Assembly (NCBI GenBank): GCA_002425685.1
Contig: DIMS01000114.1
Location: 19,885 to 83,884, forward strand
Direction: 5' to 3'
Origin: Synergistaceae bacterium UBA5560
Lineage (GTDB): Bacteria; Synergistota; Synergistia; Synergistales; Aminiphilaceae
Length of the DNA: 64,000 nucleotides
Below are positions 33,013 through 42,792 of this stretch, piece after piece (positions within the stretch are counted from its first letter, which is position 1; the number at the start of each line of letters is the position of its first letter). The notes below the pieces were generated by a model, which was not told the DNA's origin, made no database searches, and saw only the letters and a program-made list of their open reading frames with translations. Position numbers and translations under genes: made by a program.

Positions 33013-34347
33013 TCACTCGCCGTAGACGTCGCGCTCCACCGAGCGGTAGGCGTGCTCCGTGGGAGTGACGCCCTCGCGGCGTGCGCCGTTCAGGTTCTCC
33101 CAGGTCTGTTCCGTGCAGAGCTTTCCCACGTTCTCCATGAGCCGCTCCCGGCTCGCCCTCTCCTGGTGGACATATTCCTCGTATCCCGCCATCACTCCCG
33201 CGATGTTGTGCACCCACTCCACCTGATAGAGAATGCCCCGCTCCGCGATCCGGGCCGCGAGGGCGTATTCCTCTTCCTGGCTGGACGCCTTGAGGACGTT
33301 GTTTGCGGGACCCATGATCATTCGGAACTTCAGCTCCGGAATGTTGTGTTCGTCAAGGATCCCCCCCACCGCAGCGGGGGCGAAGATGTCCGCCTCGACG
33401 CCCAGGATGGCCTCGGGCTCCACCACCCGGACGGCCCCCTCGGGAGACGCGGCGACGAGTTTCCGCACCGCCTCCGGGTCCCGGTCGCAGACGACGAGTC
33501 TGGCGCCGTCGGCGAGAAAATCCTCCGCCAGGGGAAACCCCACGGCACCGAGTCCCTGCACGGCGACGGTCTTTCCCTTCAGGCTCTCGGAGCCCCAGAG
33601 GAAACGGGCCCCCTGCTTCACCGCCATGTGGGCGCCGTGCGCCGTGGGCGTGCCGGTGGGCCCCAGCGGTCCCCTCGGCCCGCCGGTGATGTGGAGGGAG
33701 AAATGTGCCTTCATCACGTCCGCGAGCTCCGGAGGAAAGCGCATGTCCGGCCCGGTGGTGTTCCGCGTCCGGTCGTTGGCATAGGCGAGGAACCCCACCT
33801 GATCCAGATTCTCCAGGTCCACGGGCTCCATCTGCACCGTCACCTTGCATCCCCCCATGGGAAGACGGGCGGCGACGTTCTTGAACGTCATTCCCCGTCC
33901 GAGGTTCATGCCGTCGACGAAGACGTCGATTTCGTCCTCTCCGGGCTCGTGGCGCCGGATTCCTCCCATGAACAGGCTGGAATGGAGATTGTTCACGCCG
34001 CGTTTGTCGCTGTGGATGTGGTTGACGAAGCGGATGTCCATCTCCTCGTGGTAGTAGCAGTCGAGAAGAATGTGCCGTCCCTTGCGCATGAGTTCCATGA
34101 TCTGCCGGAGGTGTTCCTCCAGGCCGTGCTTTGCGAAGAGTGCCCGGGTCTCCCCGGAATTCCGGTACACCCCCTCGGTGGGACAGAGCGTGAAGAGCGT
34201 GAAGGAGCGGTTGTACTCCCGAAAGGGCGTGTCTCTGTCCCATTCCCGGGCGGAAAAGAGCGAAAAGTGGTCCTTCCTCCAGTCATAGGCAATCTTGAGA
34301 TGGGTCAACCCCTCTCGGCGCAGCACTTCGAAAACGCTTTTCCTCAT
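33013..34347 (-). CDS. Glu/Leu/Phe/Val dehydrogenase family protein
   Basis: The 444-residue NAD(P)-dependent amino-acid dehydrogenase would convert an amino acid to a 2-oxo acid with release of ammonia. The catalytic core RGMTFKNVAARLPMGGCKVT resembles the leucine-dehydrogenase RGMTYKNA...GGGK block, with the lysine at residue 168 and Cys in place of the third Gly. The Rossmann motif GLGAVG is at 265-270. It is about 80 residues longer than LeuDH because of a divergent N-terminal region, so the clade is not the standard one. The ATG is preceded by GAGGAGGGAG. It heads a two-gene operon with the NSS transporter. Confidence 0.85.
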   Translation of the reverse strand: MRKSVFEVLRREGLTHLKIAYDWRKDHFSLFSAREWDRDTPFREYNRSFTLFTLCPTEGVYRNSGETRALFAKHGLEEHLRQIMELMRKGRHILLDCYYHEEMDIRFVNHIHSDKRGVNNLHSSLFMGGIRRHEPGEDEIDVFVDGMNLGRGMTFKNVAARLPMGGCKVTVQMEPVDLENLDQVGFLAYANDRTRNTTGPDMRFPPELADVMKAHFSLHITGGPRGPLGPTGTPTAHGAHMAVKQGARFLWGSESLKGKTVAVQGLGAVGFPLAEDFLADGARLVVCDRDPEAVRKLVAASPEGAVRVVEPEAILGVEADIFAPAAVGGILDEHNIPELKFRMIMGPANNVLKASSQEEEYALAARIAERGILYQVEWVHNIAGVMAGYEEYVHQERASRERLMENVGKLCTEQTWENLNGARREGVTPTEHAYRSVERDVYGE

Positions 34348-34553
34348 CAAACTCCCTCCTCGACGTCGTCGGATTCGCTCCTTGCGGAACTCCGGTGCAG
34401 CAGAATCATCCTCGCTTCAACCATTCCGGCGGCACCGCCCGGAAAAAGCGGAAAACACCGCCGGTCTCCGCGCCGCACCGCCGAGGGCGGCCGGCGACAA
34501 AAAAAGCATGAAGGGAGGACTGCTCCGCCATTCCGCGAAAGAATGTGCTGTCG

Positions 34554-34582
34554 ATGGTATTTTTCACTAAAGTGATTGTCAA
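34554..34582 (-). promoter_or_regulatory. Promoter with internal dyad for the dehydrogenase-NSS operon
   Basis: On the minus strand TTGACA (34577-34582), a 17-bp spacer and TACCAT (34554-34559) form a promoter. The spacer contains TCACT-N2-AGTGA (34564-34575), an inverted repeat well placed for a repressor. The leader to the ATG is about 200 nt. Confidence 0.55.
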
Positions 34583-34713
34583 GCGGCGATGCATGGCGCT
34601 TTTGGTTCATCCAAAGGAAGAAAGGAACACGATCTCTGCGCACCGCCGAAGCGGAGCGAGAACAGCGGGAGCACGACACCGGAACATGCCGCTGCCTGAG
34701 AAAAGGCGATCCG

Positions 34714-34854
34714 CGTGTTGCCGTATCCGAGGGAGCAGGGTTCCCGATGGCGATGCCCATGCCCATGGAAGCCGTGTTGCCGTATCTGAGGGAGGAACAG
34801 GTTCCCTATGGCGATACTCGTGCCCATGGAGACCGTGTGGTCGTCTCCATGGGC
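34714..34854. repeat. Imperfect tandem repeat (about 60-bp unit) ending in a 13-bp hairpin
   Basis: Units start at 34714, 34773 and 34834 (the third is partial), each opening with CGTGTTGCCGT or a variant and containing a GGTTCCC-ATGGCGAT segment. The last unit contains an inverted repeat (34821-34833 with 34843-34855). The repeats are open in several frames on both strands and lack ribosome-binding sites, so they are most likely non-coding. Confidence 0.65.
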
Positions 34855-34924
34855 AGACAGGGACCGGGACAGAGACAAGGGACAACGACGCGGAGCCGAA
34901 GAGAACAAGCAAGAGGCAGTGGCG

Positions 34925-34965
34925 GACAAAACGAAGCGGGGCGTGCTTGCGCACGCCCCGCTTCG
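34925..34965 (-). terminator. Terminator of the first two-component operon
   Basis: A perfect 15-bp stem (34932-34946 with 34951-34965) with a four-base loop is followed on the minus strand by GTTTTGT. It lies about 105 nt after the histidine kinase stop codon. Confidence 0.75.
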
Positions 34966-35070
34966 GAAATAGTCCGGCAGTCCTCGGTGGAACACGCGGC
35001 CCATCCCGTATCGGGTGCGCCGGGCACTCGCCTGCTCTGGAACGGATGCCGAAAAACGGCCCGAAGTGTC

Positions 35071-36459
35071 TCAGGCGCGACGTTCCGCGTCGCGCCGCGC
35101 CTCTCTCGGAAGGACGATTTCCACGAGCAAACCGCCTCCGGAAGCGAGGGAAGCCCGAATCGAGCCTCCGTGCCGTTCCACGGCGCGCTTGGCGATGGCG
35201 AGGCCGAGGCCCACGCCCCCGCTCCGCCGGTCCCGGGCGGCGTCGCTCCGGTAGAAGGGTTGGAAGATGCGTTGCAGCTCCTGTTCCTCCACACCCGGGC
35301 CGTGGTCCCGGACGGACAGGACGATGCGGGATCCCGTCTCTTTGAGATCGACCTCCACGGCGGTCCCCGGCGCGGTGTGGCGCAGGGCGTTGCGCACCAC
35401 ATTCTCCAGGGCGCTCGCCAGAAGCGCCTCGTCTCCGGAGATGACCAGATCGACGGGCAGTTCTCCCACAAGGACGCGCTTTCCCTCGTTCTCCGCCTCG
35501 AAGGAGGCGTCTCCGGCGACGCGTTCCACCAGAAGGGAAAGGTCCACGGGAGCATTCGGTTCGTCGCCGTTCATCTCCTCCGCCCGGAACAGGGCCAGGA
35601 GATGGCCGATCATGTCGTTCATGCGCGCCGCCTCCAGCTCGACCCGATCGAGGAACAGGTTTACCTCGGGGGCCGCGCCGTTCCTGGCGAGAGTGAGCGC
35701 CACGTCGAGGCGCTGAAGCGGCGAGCGAAGCTCGTGGGAGATATCCCCCAGAAGACGGCGCTGGGAGGTGAGAAGGGCGTCGATGTGTTCCGCCATGCCG
35801 TTGAAGGCCGATCCGAGACGTGCGATCTCGCCGCCCCCCTCCAGAACGATCTCCGGAGCCCGTGCGGCGAAATCCCCTTCGGCGAGGCGGTGGGTGGTGC
35901 GCTCGAGCTCCCGGATGGGAACGGTGATGTGCCGGACGAAGACGAAACAGAGGAGCGCTCCTGCAGCCATGGAGAGCAGAAGCATCCGGGACGGGCCGGG
36001 AAAGCGGGGTGGTTTTCCGAAGGGATGGAACACCGCGACGAGGTGTTGTTTTCCCCCATTGGACGTCCTGTCCCCAAAGGGAACGGTCACGAAAAAAGAA
36101 CCCCGGTCCAGGCGCTGCACGCCCGAGGCGGGGGCCTCCGCAAGCAGGGTTCGCACCTGTTCCGGCAGAGGCGGAAAGAACCCTTCCTCCTCGGGGAGAT
36201 GAAAATCTGCGCTGTTCGCCTCCTCCGCCTCGTCCAGATAGACGGACAGCGCAGCCCGGTCTCCGCTCCGGAGCAAGTGCACCGCAGTCCGCGCGACCGA
36301 GAGGGCCACCCATTCCATGTGCCGTTCTATGTGGGGAGGAATGCCCACGCGCTCCGCCGGACGGTACAGCAGGGAGGACATCTCGAAGACCACCACGGGG
36401 AAGAACACCACCGCCAGCACACCCAGATAGAGCTTCCAGAAAAGAGGAAAACCTCTCAC
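35071..36459 (-). CDS. Sensor histidine kinase, CpxA-like (system 1)
   Basis: The 462-residue inner-membrane kinase has a first helix near 8-28, a periplasmic sensor domain of about 115 residues, a second helix, HAMP, and HisKA with His in LGDISHELRSPLQRLD. The HATPase domain follows: NVVRNALRHT, DHGPG and GGVGLGLAI. I take a GTG start at 36459 that overlaps the regulator stop as GTGA; an in-frame ATG eight codons upstream is an alternative. It probably senses an envelope signal, but nothing next to it tells which. Confidence 0.9.
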   Translation of the reverse strand: MRGFPLFWKLYLGVLAVVFFPVVVFEMSSLLYRPAERVGIPPHIERHMEWVALSVARTAVHLLRSGDRAALSVYLDEAEEANSADFHLPEEEGFFPPLPEQVRTLLAEAPASGVQRLDRGSFFVTVPFGDRTSNGGKQHLVAVFHPFGKPPRFPGPSRMLLLSMAAGALLCFVFVRHITVPIRELERTTHRLAEGDFAARAPEIVLEGGGEIARLGSAFNGMAEHIDALLTSQRRLLGDISHELRSPLQRLDVALTLARNGAAPEVNLFLDRVELEAARMNDMIGHLLALFRAEEMNGDEPNAPVDLSLLVERVAGDASFEAENEGKRVLVGELPVDLVISGDEALLASALENVVRNALRHTAPGTAVEVDLKETGSRIVLSVRDHGPGVEEQELQRIFQPFYRSDAARDRRSGGVGLGLAIAKRAVERHGGSIRASLASGGGLLVEIVLPREARRDAERRA

Positions 36460-37199
36460 GATGCATCCGCCTTTCCGGAACAACCGTCCTCCCCGGGGAA
36501 AGCGTACACGTATCCTTCGCTCCGCACGGTGTGGATCCGCTCTGTTCCGTCACTGTAGGGACCGAGTTTTTTCCGGAGGCGGCTCATGTGCACGCCGAGG
36601 CTGCGGTCGAAGGGAGAATGGCGTCTTCCGAGCACGTCCCGGGAGAGGCGCTCCAGGGAGACCAGCCTTCCCGCAGAGACGAGAAGGGTCTCCAGAAGAC
36701 GGAATTCCGTGCCCGTAAGCGCCACGGGAATACCGCCGACCTTCACGGAGCGTGCGCCGGGACGACATTCGAGATCCCCCACGACAAGCAGTTCCTCCTC
36801 GCGGCCGCGAAGCGCCCCCGGCACGTCCTCGTTCCGTCGTTCCGTCCGGCGCAGAACGGCCCGGATCCGCGCCGCAAGCTCCCGGGTGTGAAAGGGTTTG
36901 GGGATGTAATCGTCCGCCCCCAGCTCGAACCCCACGATGCGGTCCACGTGATCCGTCCTCGCCGTGAGGAGCAGCACGGGGAGGTCCGTCCTGTTCCGGA
37001 CCTCTCGAAGTACCTCGAACCCGTCACATCCGGGAAGCATCACATCCAGGACCATCACGTCGTACTTTCCCGAAAGAGCCTCCCGAATGCCCGCGATGCC
37101 GTCGTGCACATGCCGGAAGGCAAATCCCTCCCGCTCGAAATAGGCCTCGAGCAGCTCGCAGAGTTCCATGTCGTCGTCCACGACGAGAATGCGCTTCAT
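36456..37199 (-). CDS. OmpR-family response regulator (system 1)
   Basis: The 247-residue regulator has a receiver domain with acidic pocket Asp8-Asp10, phospho-acceptor Asp52 (VLDVMLPG) and Lys in PKPF. A C-terminal winged helix follows (FDRSLGVHMSRLRKKLG). ATG 37199 is preceded by GGAGGAAGGACC. It is closely similar to the regulator at 41720-42424. Upstream, TCTTTGCAAT and TCTTAACGCC (37331-37350) form a 10-bp-phased pair like the repeats beside system 2 and could be an autoregulatory site. Confidence 0.92.
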   Translation of the reverse strand: MKRILVVDDDMELCELLEAYFEREGFAFRHVHDGIAGIREALSGKYDVMVLDVMLPGCDGFEVLREVRNRTDLPVLLLTARTDHVDRIVGFELGADDYIPKPFHTRELAARIRAVLRRTERRNEDVPGALRGREEELLVVGDLECRPGARSVKVGGIPVALTGTEFRLLETLLVSAGRLVSLERLSRDVLGRRHSPFDRSLGVHMSRLRKKLGPYSDGTERIHTVRSEGYVYAFPGEDGCSGKADAS

Positions 37200-37485
37200 G
37201 GTCCTTCCTCCTTGGTTGTCTTTCGATCCGCCCGGTCCATGCAGTGTTCGTCTCTGAAAGACACACGTTCTCGTTTCCTGTCCGATGCCATTGTAGCAAC
37301 GGAAAGAAAGACATTCCGAGCCTTCGCACATCTTTGCAATTCTTAACGCCGACGTTGTTTTTCTTGACGAGGTCGTTCTCGCCTGCTCCCGAGAACGAAG
37401 GTAAGCGGAACGTCGCTTCCGGAACAAGGGCGTCTTCTCGTCAACGGCCGTTTTCAGAGGTACGGCACCACAGAATCGTCACACC

Positions 37486-37986
37486 ATGGGGGGAATGTTC
37501 ATGTATGTGAGCGGCGTCACGGGCAACAGCGACACGTCGAGCATCAGTGAAATGCTTCGCCTGGCGCTCCAGAGCGCCCAGTCCTCGCAGCCGTCCTTCG
37601 AAGAGAGCGGAGACGAGCTGACCGTTTCGGGCCCCGGAGAGCTTCTGGCCAAACTCAGAAAACTCCAGGAGGAGGACCCGGAACGCTTCCAGACCGTCGC
37701 CAAGGAGATGGCGGAGAAGATGCAGGCCATGGCGGATGAACTGGGCGGCACCGAGGGAGAGATGCTCTCCGCCTTCGCGTCGGATCTGCTCAAGGCAAGC
37801 GAGACGGGGGACCTCTCCTCCATGCGCCCCAAACCGCCCCAGGGAAGACCTCAGGGCGGCACCTACGGCGTGGAGAACGGCAAAGTCGTCATGAACGGCG
37901 GCACGGAGGACGAGAGCGCCTTCCAGACTTTGAGCGCCCTCTTCGCGGCTCTGTCGGAAGAACTCGACGAGGAACTCGCCTCCTGA
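37486..37986 (+). CDS. Uncharacterised 166-residue acidic protein upstream of fliD
   Basis: I do not recognise this protein. It is acidic, rich in Ser, Glu and Leu, with a long helical central segment (about 45-105) and no signal peptide, membrane helix or metal motif. The glycine-rich stretch near 118-140 suggests a flexible linker before a C-terminal helix. The start could be ATG 37486, 37495 or 37501; the last is seven bases from a GGGGGG site. It precedes fliD in the same direction, with a terminator-like hairpin between them. Codon choice resembles its neighbours, so it looks like a real gene. Confidence 0.65.
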   Translation: MGGMFMYVSGVTGNSDTSSISEMLRLALQSAQSSQPSFEESGDELTVSGPGELLAKLRKLQEEDPERFQTVAKEMAEKMQAMADELGGTEGEMLSAFASDLLKASETGDLSSMRPKPPQGRPQGGTYGVENGKVVMNGGTEDESAFQTLSALFAALSEELDEELAS

Positions 37987-38122
37987 GTGAAGTAACGACC
38001 CGAAACGCGTCACACCCTGCAATGCCGGAAGGCTTTCCCGGATTGTCCTTCCGGAACGGTGCGTCTTCCGCTGCGTTTTCCGACGGGCCTCCGCGGCCCG
38101 GCTGTCTTCGCGAAGGCCCGTC

Positions 38123-38168
38123 CCGCCTCTTTTTTCCCGCGCCCTTCGGGGAAAGAGGCGGAGTTTTT
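38123..38168 (+). terminator. Terminator-like hairpin 23 bp before fliD
   Basis: A 10-bp perfect stem (38123-38132 with 38152-38161) is followed by AG and five T residues. It ends the unit of the 166-residue gene. No room for a promoter remains between it and the fliD ATG at 38192, so any fliD transcript from upstream must pass it. Confidence 0.7.
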
Positions 38169-38191
38169 CGTTTTCCTGAGGAGGAAGGACC

Positions 38192-40264
38192 ATGGCAGAT
38201 TATTCAACTCCGATGTTTCAATTCACCGGCGTGACCAGCGGTATCGAATGGGGTGACATGATCGACACGATCATGGAAGCGGCCCGTGCACCCATCGAAA
38301 CATGGGAGGCGGAACAGGACACGCTGGAACTCAAGGTCGGACTCTACGAAGAGTTTTCCGCCGTTATGAAAAGCATGCAATCCACCTTGACAACGCTTAA
38401 GCTTGCCTCCACCTTCAAGACAAAGGCAGCGGAGGTCACTTCGCTCTCCTCCGGTCTCGCAGGAAATGCCATTCTCACCGCTACGGCGACCACAGAGGCC
38501 TACATCGACCAGTGGGATATCGAGGTACTCCAAAAGGCCATCACGGAACAACGTATCGGAAACAGCCTGTCCAGTTCTTCCACCGCACTGGGGCTCTCCG
38601 GAACCTTTTTTGTCCGGTCGGGTTCGCAGCGGGTGGCAATCGAGGTAGCAAGCTCCGACAGCCTTCGGGACATCAACCTCAAACTCTCCCAGGCCGTGGA
38701 CGATCACGGTAATTCTCTGAACATCACGAGCAAGCTCATCGACAACCGCCTCGTGATCACCAGTGCCTTCAGTGGTCTCGGCAGCAGCACAGGAAGCGAC
38801 GCAACGGTAACCCGGGGATCCTGGACGGACGGTACCGGCGGTTCGGACTATCTTCCCCTTCCCGGCGAGGGAGGAACATATCCTGTCATCACCCAGATCG
38901 CCTCCGGCACGACCACCTACACGGAGGGCACTGACTACACCTACGACCAGGGCACGGGGACCATCACCTGGCTCTCCGGCGGTGCCCATCCCGAGGCGGA
39001 TTCGGAGTACACCATCACCTTCGACGCCGAATACACCTGGAACACCAACACCTTTGCCCTCGAAGCAGGAACGGGGGACGACATTCTCACCTCCCTGGGG
39101 CTCAATGTCGACGATGACGAACACCACATCGCCGCCCAGGATGCAATCCTTATTGTGGACGGCGTACGGGTTACCCGGAGCAGCAACGAGATCGACGATC
39201 TCATCGGAGGCGTCACGCTCAAACTGCAGGGTCCCGGCAAGGTGCTGCTGGACATCACAACCGACATGGAGCAGGCGGTGACGGCGATCCAGAATTTCGT
39301 GGACGCCTATAACGACGCCATGGACTGGATCAACATCCGCCTTTCCGAGGAATCCGACGAAGATGCGGAGACGGATTTCGACAAGAAGTTCGGCCTCCTT
39401 CACGGGGATTCCCTTCTTTGGCAAACGAAGAACCAGCTCAGAAGACTGATCGCCGATCCTCAGAACATCCTCGGACCGTTGAAACAGCTCTCCCAGATCG
39501 GCATCACCACCGAGAGCACCGATTATGGCAAGAGCGGCAAGCTGGAGTTCGATTCATCGGTTTTCATGCAGGCCGCCACGCCGGGTTCTCTCGCGTTCTT
39601 CGACCAGTGGATGACCGACGCGTTTTCCGATTCGGCGACTCCCCTGAACGAACTGAAAACGGGCTTCGCGGGAGGAACTTTTTCCATCTCCGTCGGCGGA
39701 AGAACCGCCACCATCACTGTAAACGCCACGGACACGCTGGCGAACGTGAGCACCAAGATCGCCGCCGCCCGGGACAGCTCGGGAAACGCTCTGACACTCC
39801 GCAGTTCCATCGTGAACAACACCCTCTCCGTCGCCAGCACCGACATGGAGGAGAATCTCAGCTTCACGGACCCCGACGGCGTCCTGCTCGCCCTGGGAAT
39901 CGACACCGCGAACCCCGACGATACGACGCACCACGTGCAGGACACCTCCTCCTACGTGGGCGACCTGGTTACGACATTGATGACCAAACTGGATGATTTC
40001 TGCAGCAACATGGTGGATTCGTCCCAAGTTTCGGTGGGATCAACCGTGACCATCAAGGGACGCATCGCGAGCCGGATCAACTATCTCAACACACAGATCA
40101 CCACCATCGACGAGCGGATTGCCGCCTTCGAGGAGCAGCTTTCCATCAAGGAAAGAGGCCTCAACGATCGGTTCTCCCAGATGGAGACCATTCTCTCTCA
40201 GCTCAACCAGCAGGCGGAATGGCTGTCGAGCACGCTTGCGGGCCTTTCAGGGACATCGAGCTGA
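38192..40264 (+). CDS. fliD: Flagellar hook-associated protein 2 (filament cap, FliD)
   Basis: The 690-residue protein caps the flagellar filament and folds exported flagellin. The FliD N-terminal domain shows FTGVTSGIEWGDMIDTIM (about 10-27). Two flagellin hook-IN-type repeats are visible, near 130-190 and 490-550. A C-terminal FliD domain ends in a coiled coil (ITTIDERIAAFEEQLSIKERGL). A segment of about 80 residues near 205-285 (ending in SEYTITFDAEYTW) looks like an inserted domain. No cleavable signal is present, as expected for type III export. GAGGAGGAAGGA precedes the ATG. No other flagellar gene is in the window. Confidence 0.9.
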   Translation: MADYSTPMFQFTGVTSGIEWGDMIDTIMEAARAPIETWEAEQDTLELKVGLYEEFSAVMKSMQSTLTTLKLASTFKTKAAEVTSLSSGLAGNAILTATATTEAYIDQWDIEVLQKAITEQRIGNSLSSSSTALGLSGTFFVRSGSQRVAIEVASSDSLRDINLKLSQAVDDHGNSLNITSKLIDNRLVITSAFSGLGSSTGSDATVTRGSWTDGTGGSDYLPLPGEGGTYPVITQIASGTTTYTEGTDYTYDQGTGTITWLSGGAHPEADSEYTITFDAEYTWNTNTFALEAGTGDDILTSLGLNVDDDEHHIAAQDAILIVDGVRVTRSSNEIDDLIGGVTLKLQGPGKVLLDITTDMEQAVTAIQNFVDAYNDAMDWINIRLSEESDEDAETDFDKKFGLLHGDSLLWQTKNQLRRLIADPQNILGPLKQLSQIGITTESTDYGKSGKLEFDSSVFMQAATPGSLAFFDQWMTDAFSDSATPLNELKTGFAGGTFSISVGGRTATITVNATDTLANVSTKIAAARDSSGNALTLRSSIVNNTLSVASTDMEENLSFTDPDGVLLALGIDTANPDDTTHHVQDTSSYVGDLVTTLMTKLDDFCSNMVDSSQVSVGSTVTIKGRIASRINYLNTQITTIDERIAAFEEQLSIKERGLNDRFSQMETILSQLNQQAEWLSSTLAGLSGTSS

Positions 40265-40295
40265 TCCGGTCTCCCGAAGGGAATCCGCAACTTCG

Positions 40296-41719
40296 TCATT
40301 CGTCAGTCTGCCCGGAGGAGGTCCCGTCCAACCCCTCGGATCCCTCGGGAAAACGCAGCTCCACGCAGAGCCCTCCCCCTCGGACGTTCGTCGCATCGAT
40401 ACGTCCTCCGTGGAGCTGCACCGCCCTCCGGGCGATGGCGAGCCCGAGCCCGACGCCGCCGCTCTCCCGCCCCCGGGAGGCGTCGAGGCGGTAGAAGGGG
40501 CGGAAGAGGTTCTCCAGCTCCTCCTCGGGAACACCAGGCCCGTGGTCGCGAATGCGCACCAGCCCCCATCTCCCGCCGTTTTCCACGAGAGGCAGGACCG
40601 ACACCTCGACTTCCGTTTCCGGCGCGGTATGGCGCAGGGCATTGCGCACCACGTTCTCCACGGCGCTCCGCACCAGATCCGCGTTGAGCAACAGCGGCGG
40701 AAGCGCGCCGACCGCCTCGAAGCGCACCGTGCAGCGGCAGGCGCGGGCCTCGAAGTCCGCGTCCGCCGCTACTTCGCGCACCAGGGCGGCGAGATCCTCC
40801 GGGACGGTATGGACCTTCCCCAGATCCGCCTCCACCCGGGCCAGGGAGAGAAGCTGGCCGATGAGTTCGTTCAGGGTCTCCGCCTCCTTCTCGATGCGGG
40901 CGAGCGCCTCCTGAGCCTCCGTGCCTGCCCGCTGCCTGGCGAGGGCGAGGGCCACATTGAGCCGTGCCAGGGGTGAGCGAAGCTCGTGGGAGATATCCCG
41001 GAGAAGGCGCTGCTGCGCCTCCAGAAGAGCCTCCACGTGACGCGCCATGTCGTCGAAGCTCCGTCCGAGCTGGCCGATCTCGTCTCCGCGGCTCTTCAGT
41101 TCTTTCTCCACCCGGACGGCGAACTCCCCTCTGGCCATGGCCCGTGTCACCTCGTTGAGGCGCCCCACGGGGCGGGCGATATGCCGGGCGAGCCAAAAAC
41201 AGAACAACCCGGCGGTGCAGACAAGCCCCGCCAGGTAGACCGGAAGAACCCGACGGTTCGGCCCGAAGAGTGGAAACAGGGGACGTTTCGGCAGAAGACC
41301 TACCAGAACGTAGGGGTTGCCACGGGAGGAGACGATCCGCTGGAAGACCAGGGACAGCCCCTGACGGTTTGCGAAGGTCTCCCCCCTCTCCAGGGCGGCG
41401 AAAGCGCTCTCCCGAATCCGCTCGTCTCCCGGAAAGGGAACGAGGGAGGTTCCGTCCTCGCGGAAGAAGTGCAGACCCAGGGCCGTGTCGCCGCGAACCT
41501 TCGCCGTCGCCTCCGCGAGGGCATCGGTTCCCCGTTCCTCGTAGATCTCCAGACAGGTCGCACCGTGGCTCCGCACGGCGTTGGTGAGAATGCTCTCCCG
41601 CCCCGAGAGGAGAATGCCCTGGGAGATCATGACCTGGGTGAGGACGACACTCACCGTCGCCATGAGAAGGAGCACTCCGAGAAACCAGAGAAAGATCTTG
41701 AGGAAGAGGCTTCTGCCGC

Positions 41720-41723
<4 letters not shown>
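40296..41723 (-). CDS. Sensor histidine kinase, CpxA-like (system 2)
   Basis: The 475-residue kinase has two membrane helices (about 7-30 and 145-165) around a periplasmic domain of about 115 residues. HAMP, HisKA (RDISHELRSPLARLN) and HATPase (NVVRNALRHT, DHGPG, GGVGLGLAI) follow. The GTG start at 41723 overlaps the regulator stop as GTGA. Its catalytic half is very similar to the kinase at 35071, while the sensor halves differ, so these are paralogues with different inputs. Position beside tolC-macAB suggests it senses envelope stress or an exported compound. Confidence 0.92.
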
Positions 41724-42424
<701 letters not shown>

Positions 42425-42792
42425 TTCTTCCGCCTCCCGACATTCCGGCCCTTTTCCGACCGGAGTCCGTCTTTCCCTCCACTCTATCCCGACTCGTCCT
42501 CCTTGCCCAGTCAAGAACTGTTCGGTTGTGCCAAGGGATCTTTACGTATCCTCACAAATCTTCACAGAGAAAAAAGGCACGTTTACCCTCGGCGCGCTAA
42601 AATGCTCCCGTCCGGAGTGAAAAATGCGTTCTCTCCACACCCTGCGAAGCGAATGCGCACTCCGGCGCCAGCCAAATCCAAACAGAGAAGCGGTTGCCCC
42701 GGCCCGTCTTGTGTACCGTTTCCCTTGACGAGAACAGGGTACGAGCAGGGCGGGACGCACGTCCAGATTTCTTCCTCAGGAGGCGAGAGTTC
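42425..42792. other. Divergent control region between system 2 and tolC
   Basis: The 368 bp hold no supported gene. They contain the direct repeats (42538-42567), a candidate tolC promoter with -10 TAAAAT at 42598-42603, and a leader of about 180 nt before the tolC ATG. Confidence 0.6.
42538..42567 (+). promoter_or_regulatory. Three tandem 10-bp repeats, probable response-regulator binding site
   Basis: ATCTTTACGT, ATCCTCACAA and ATCTTCACAG run head to tail (consensus ATCYTYAC). Directly downstream, the tolC promoter has a good -10 (TAAAAT, 42598-42603) but no recognisable -35 (AGGCAC at 42575-42580). That is the layout of PhoB/OmpR-activated promoters. Confidence 0.6.

Larger units (their letters stand above)
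34348..35070. other. Intergenic region between dehydrogenase operon and two-component operon
   Basis: The 723 bp hold no supported gene. From left to right they hold the leader of the dehydrogenase gene, its promoter (34554-34582), the tandem repeat (34714-34854) and the terminator of the two-component operon (34925-34965). Confidence 0.6.

Noticed and set aside
34579..35004. A repeat-containing minus-strand protein in the tandem-repeat region
   Set aside because: Several frames on both strands stay open through the repeat, none has a ribosome-binding site, and a terminator hairpin lies inside it.
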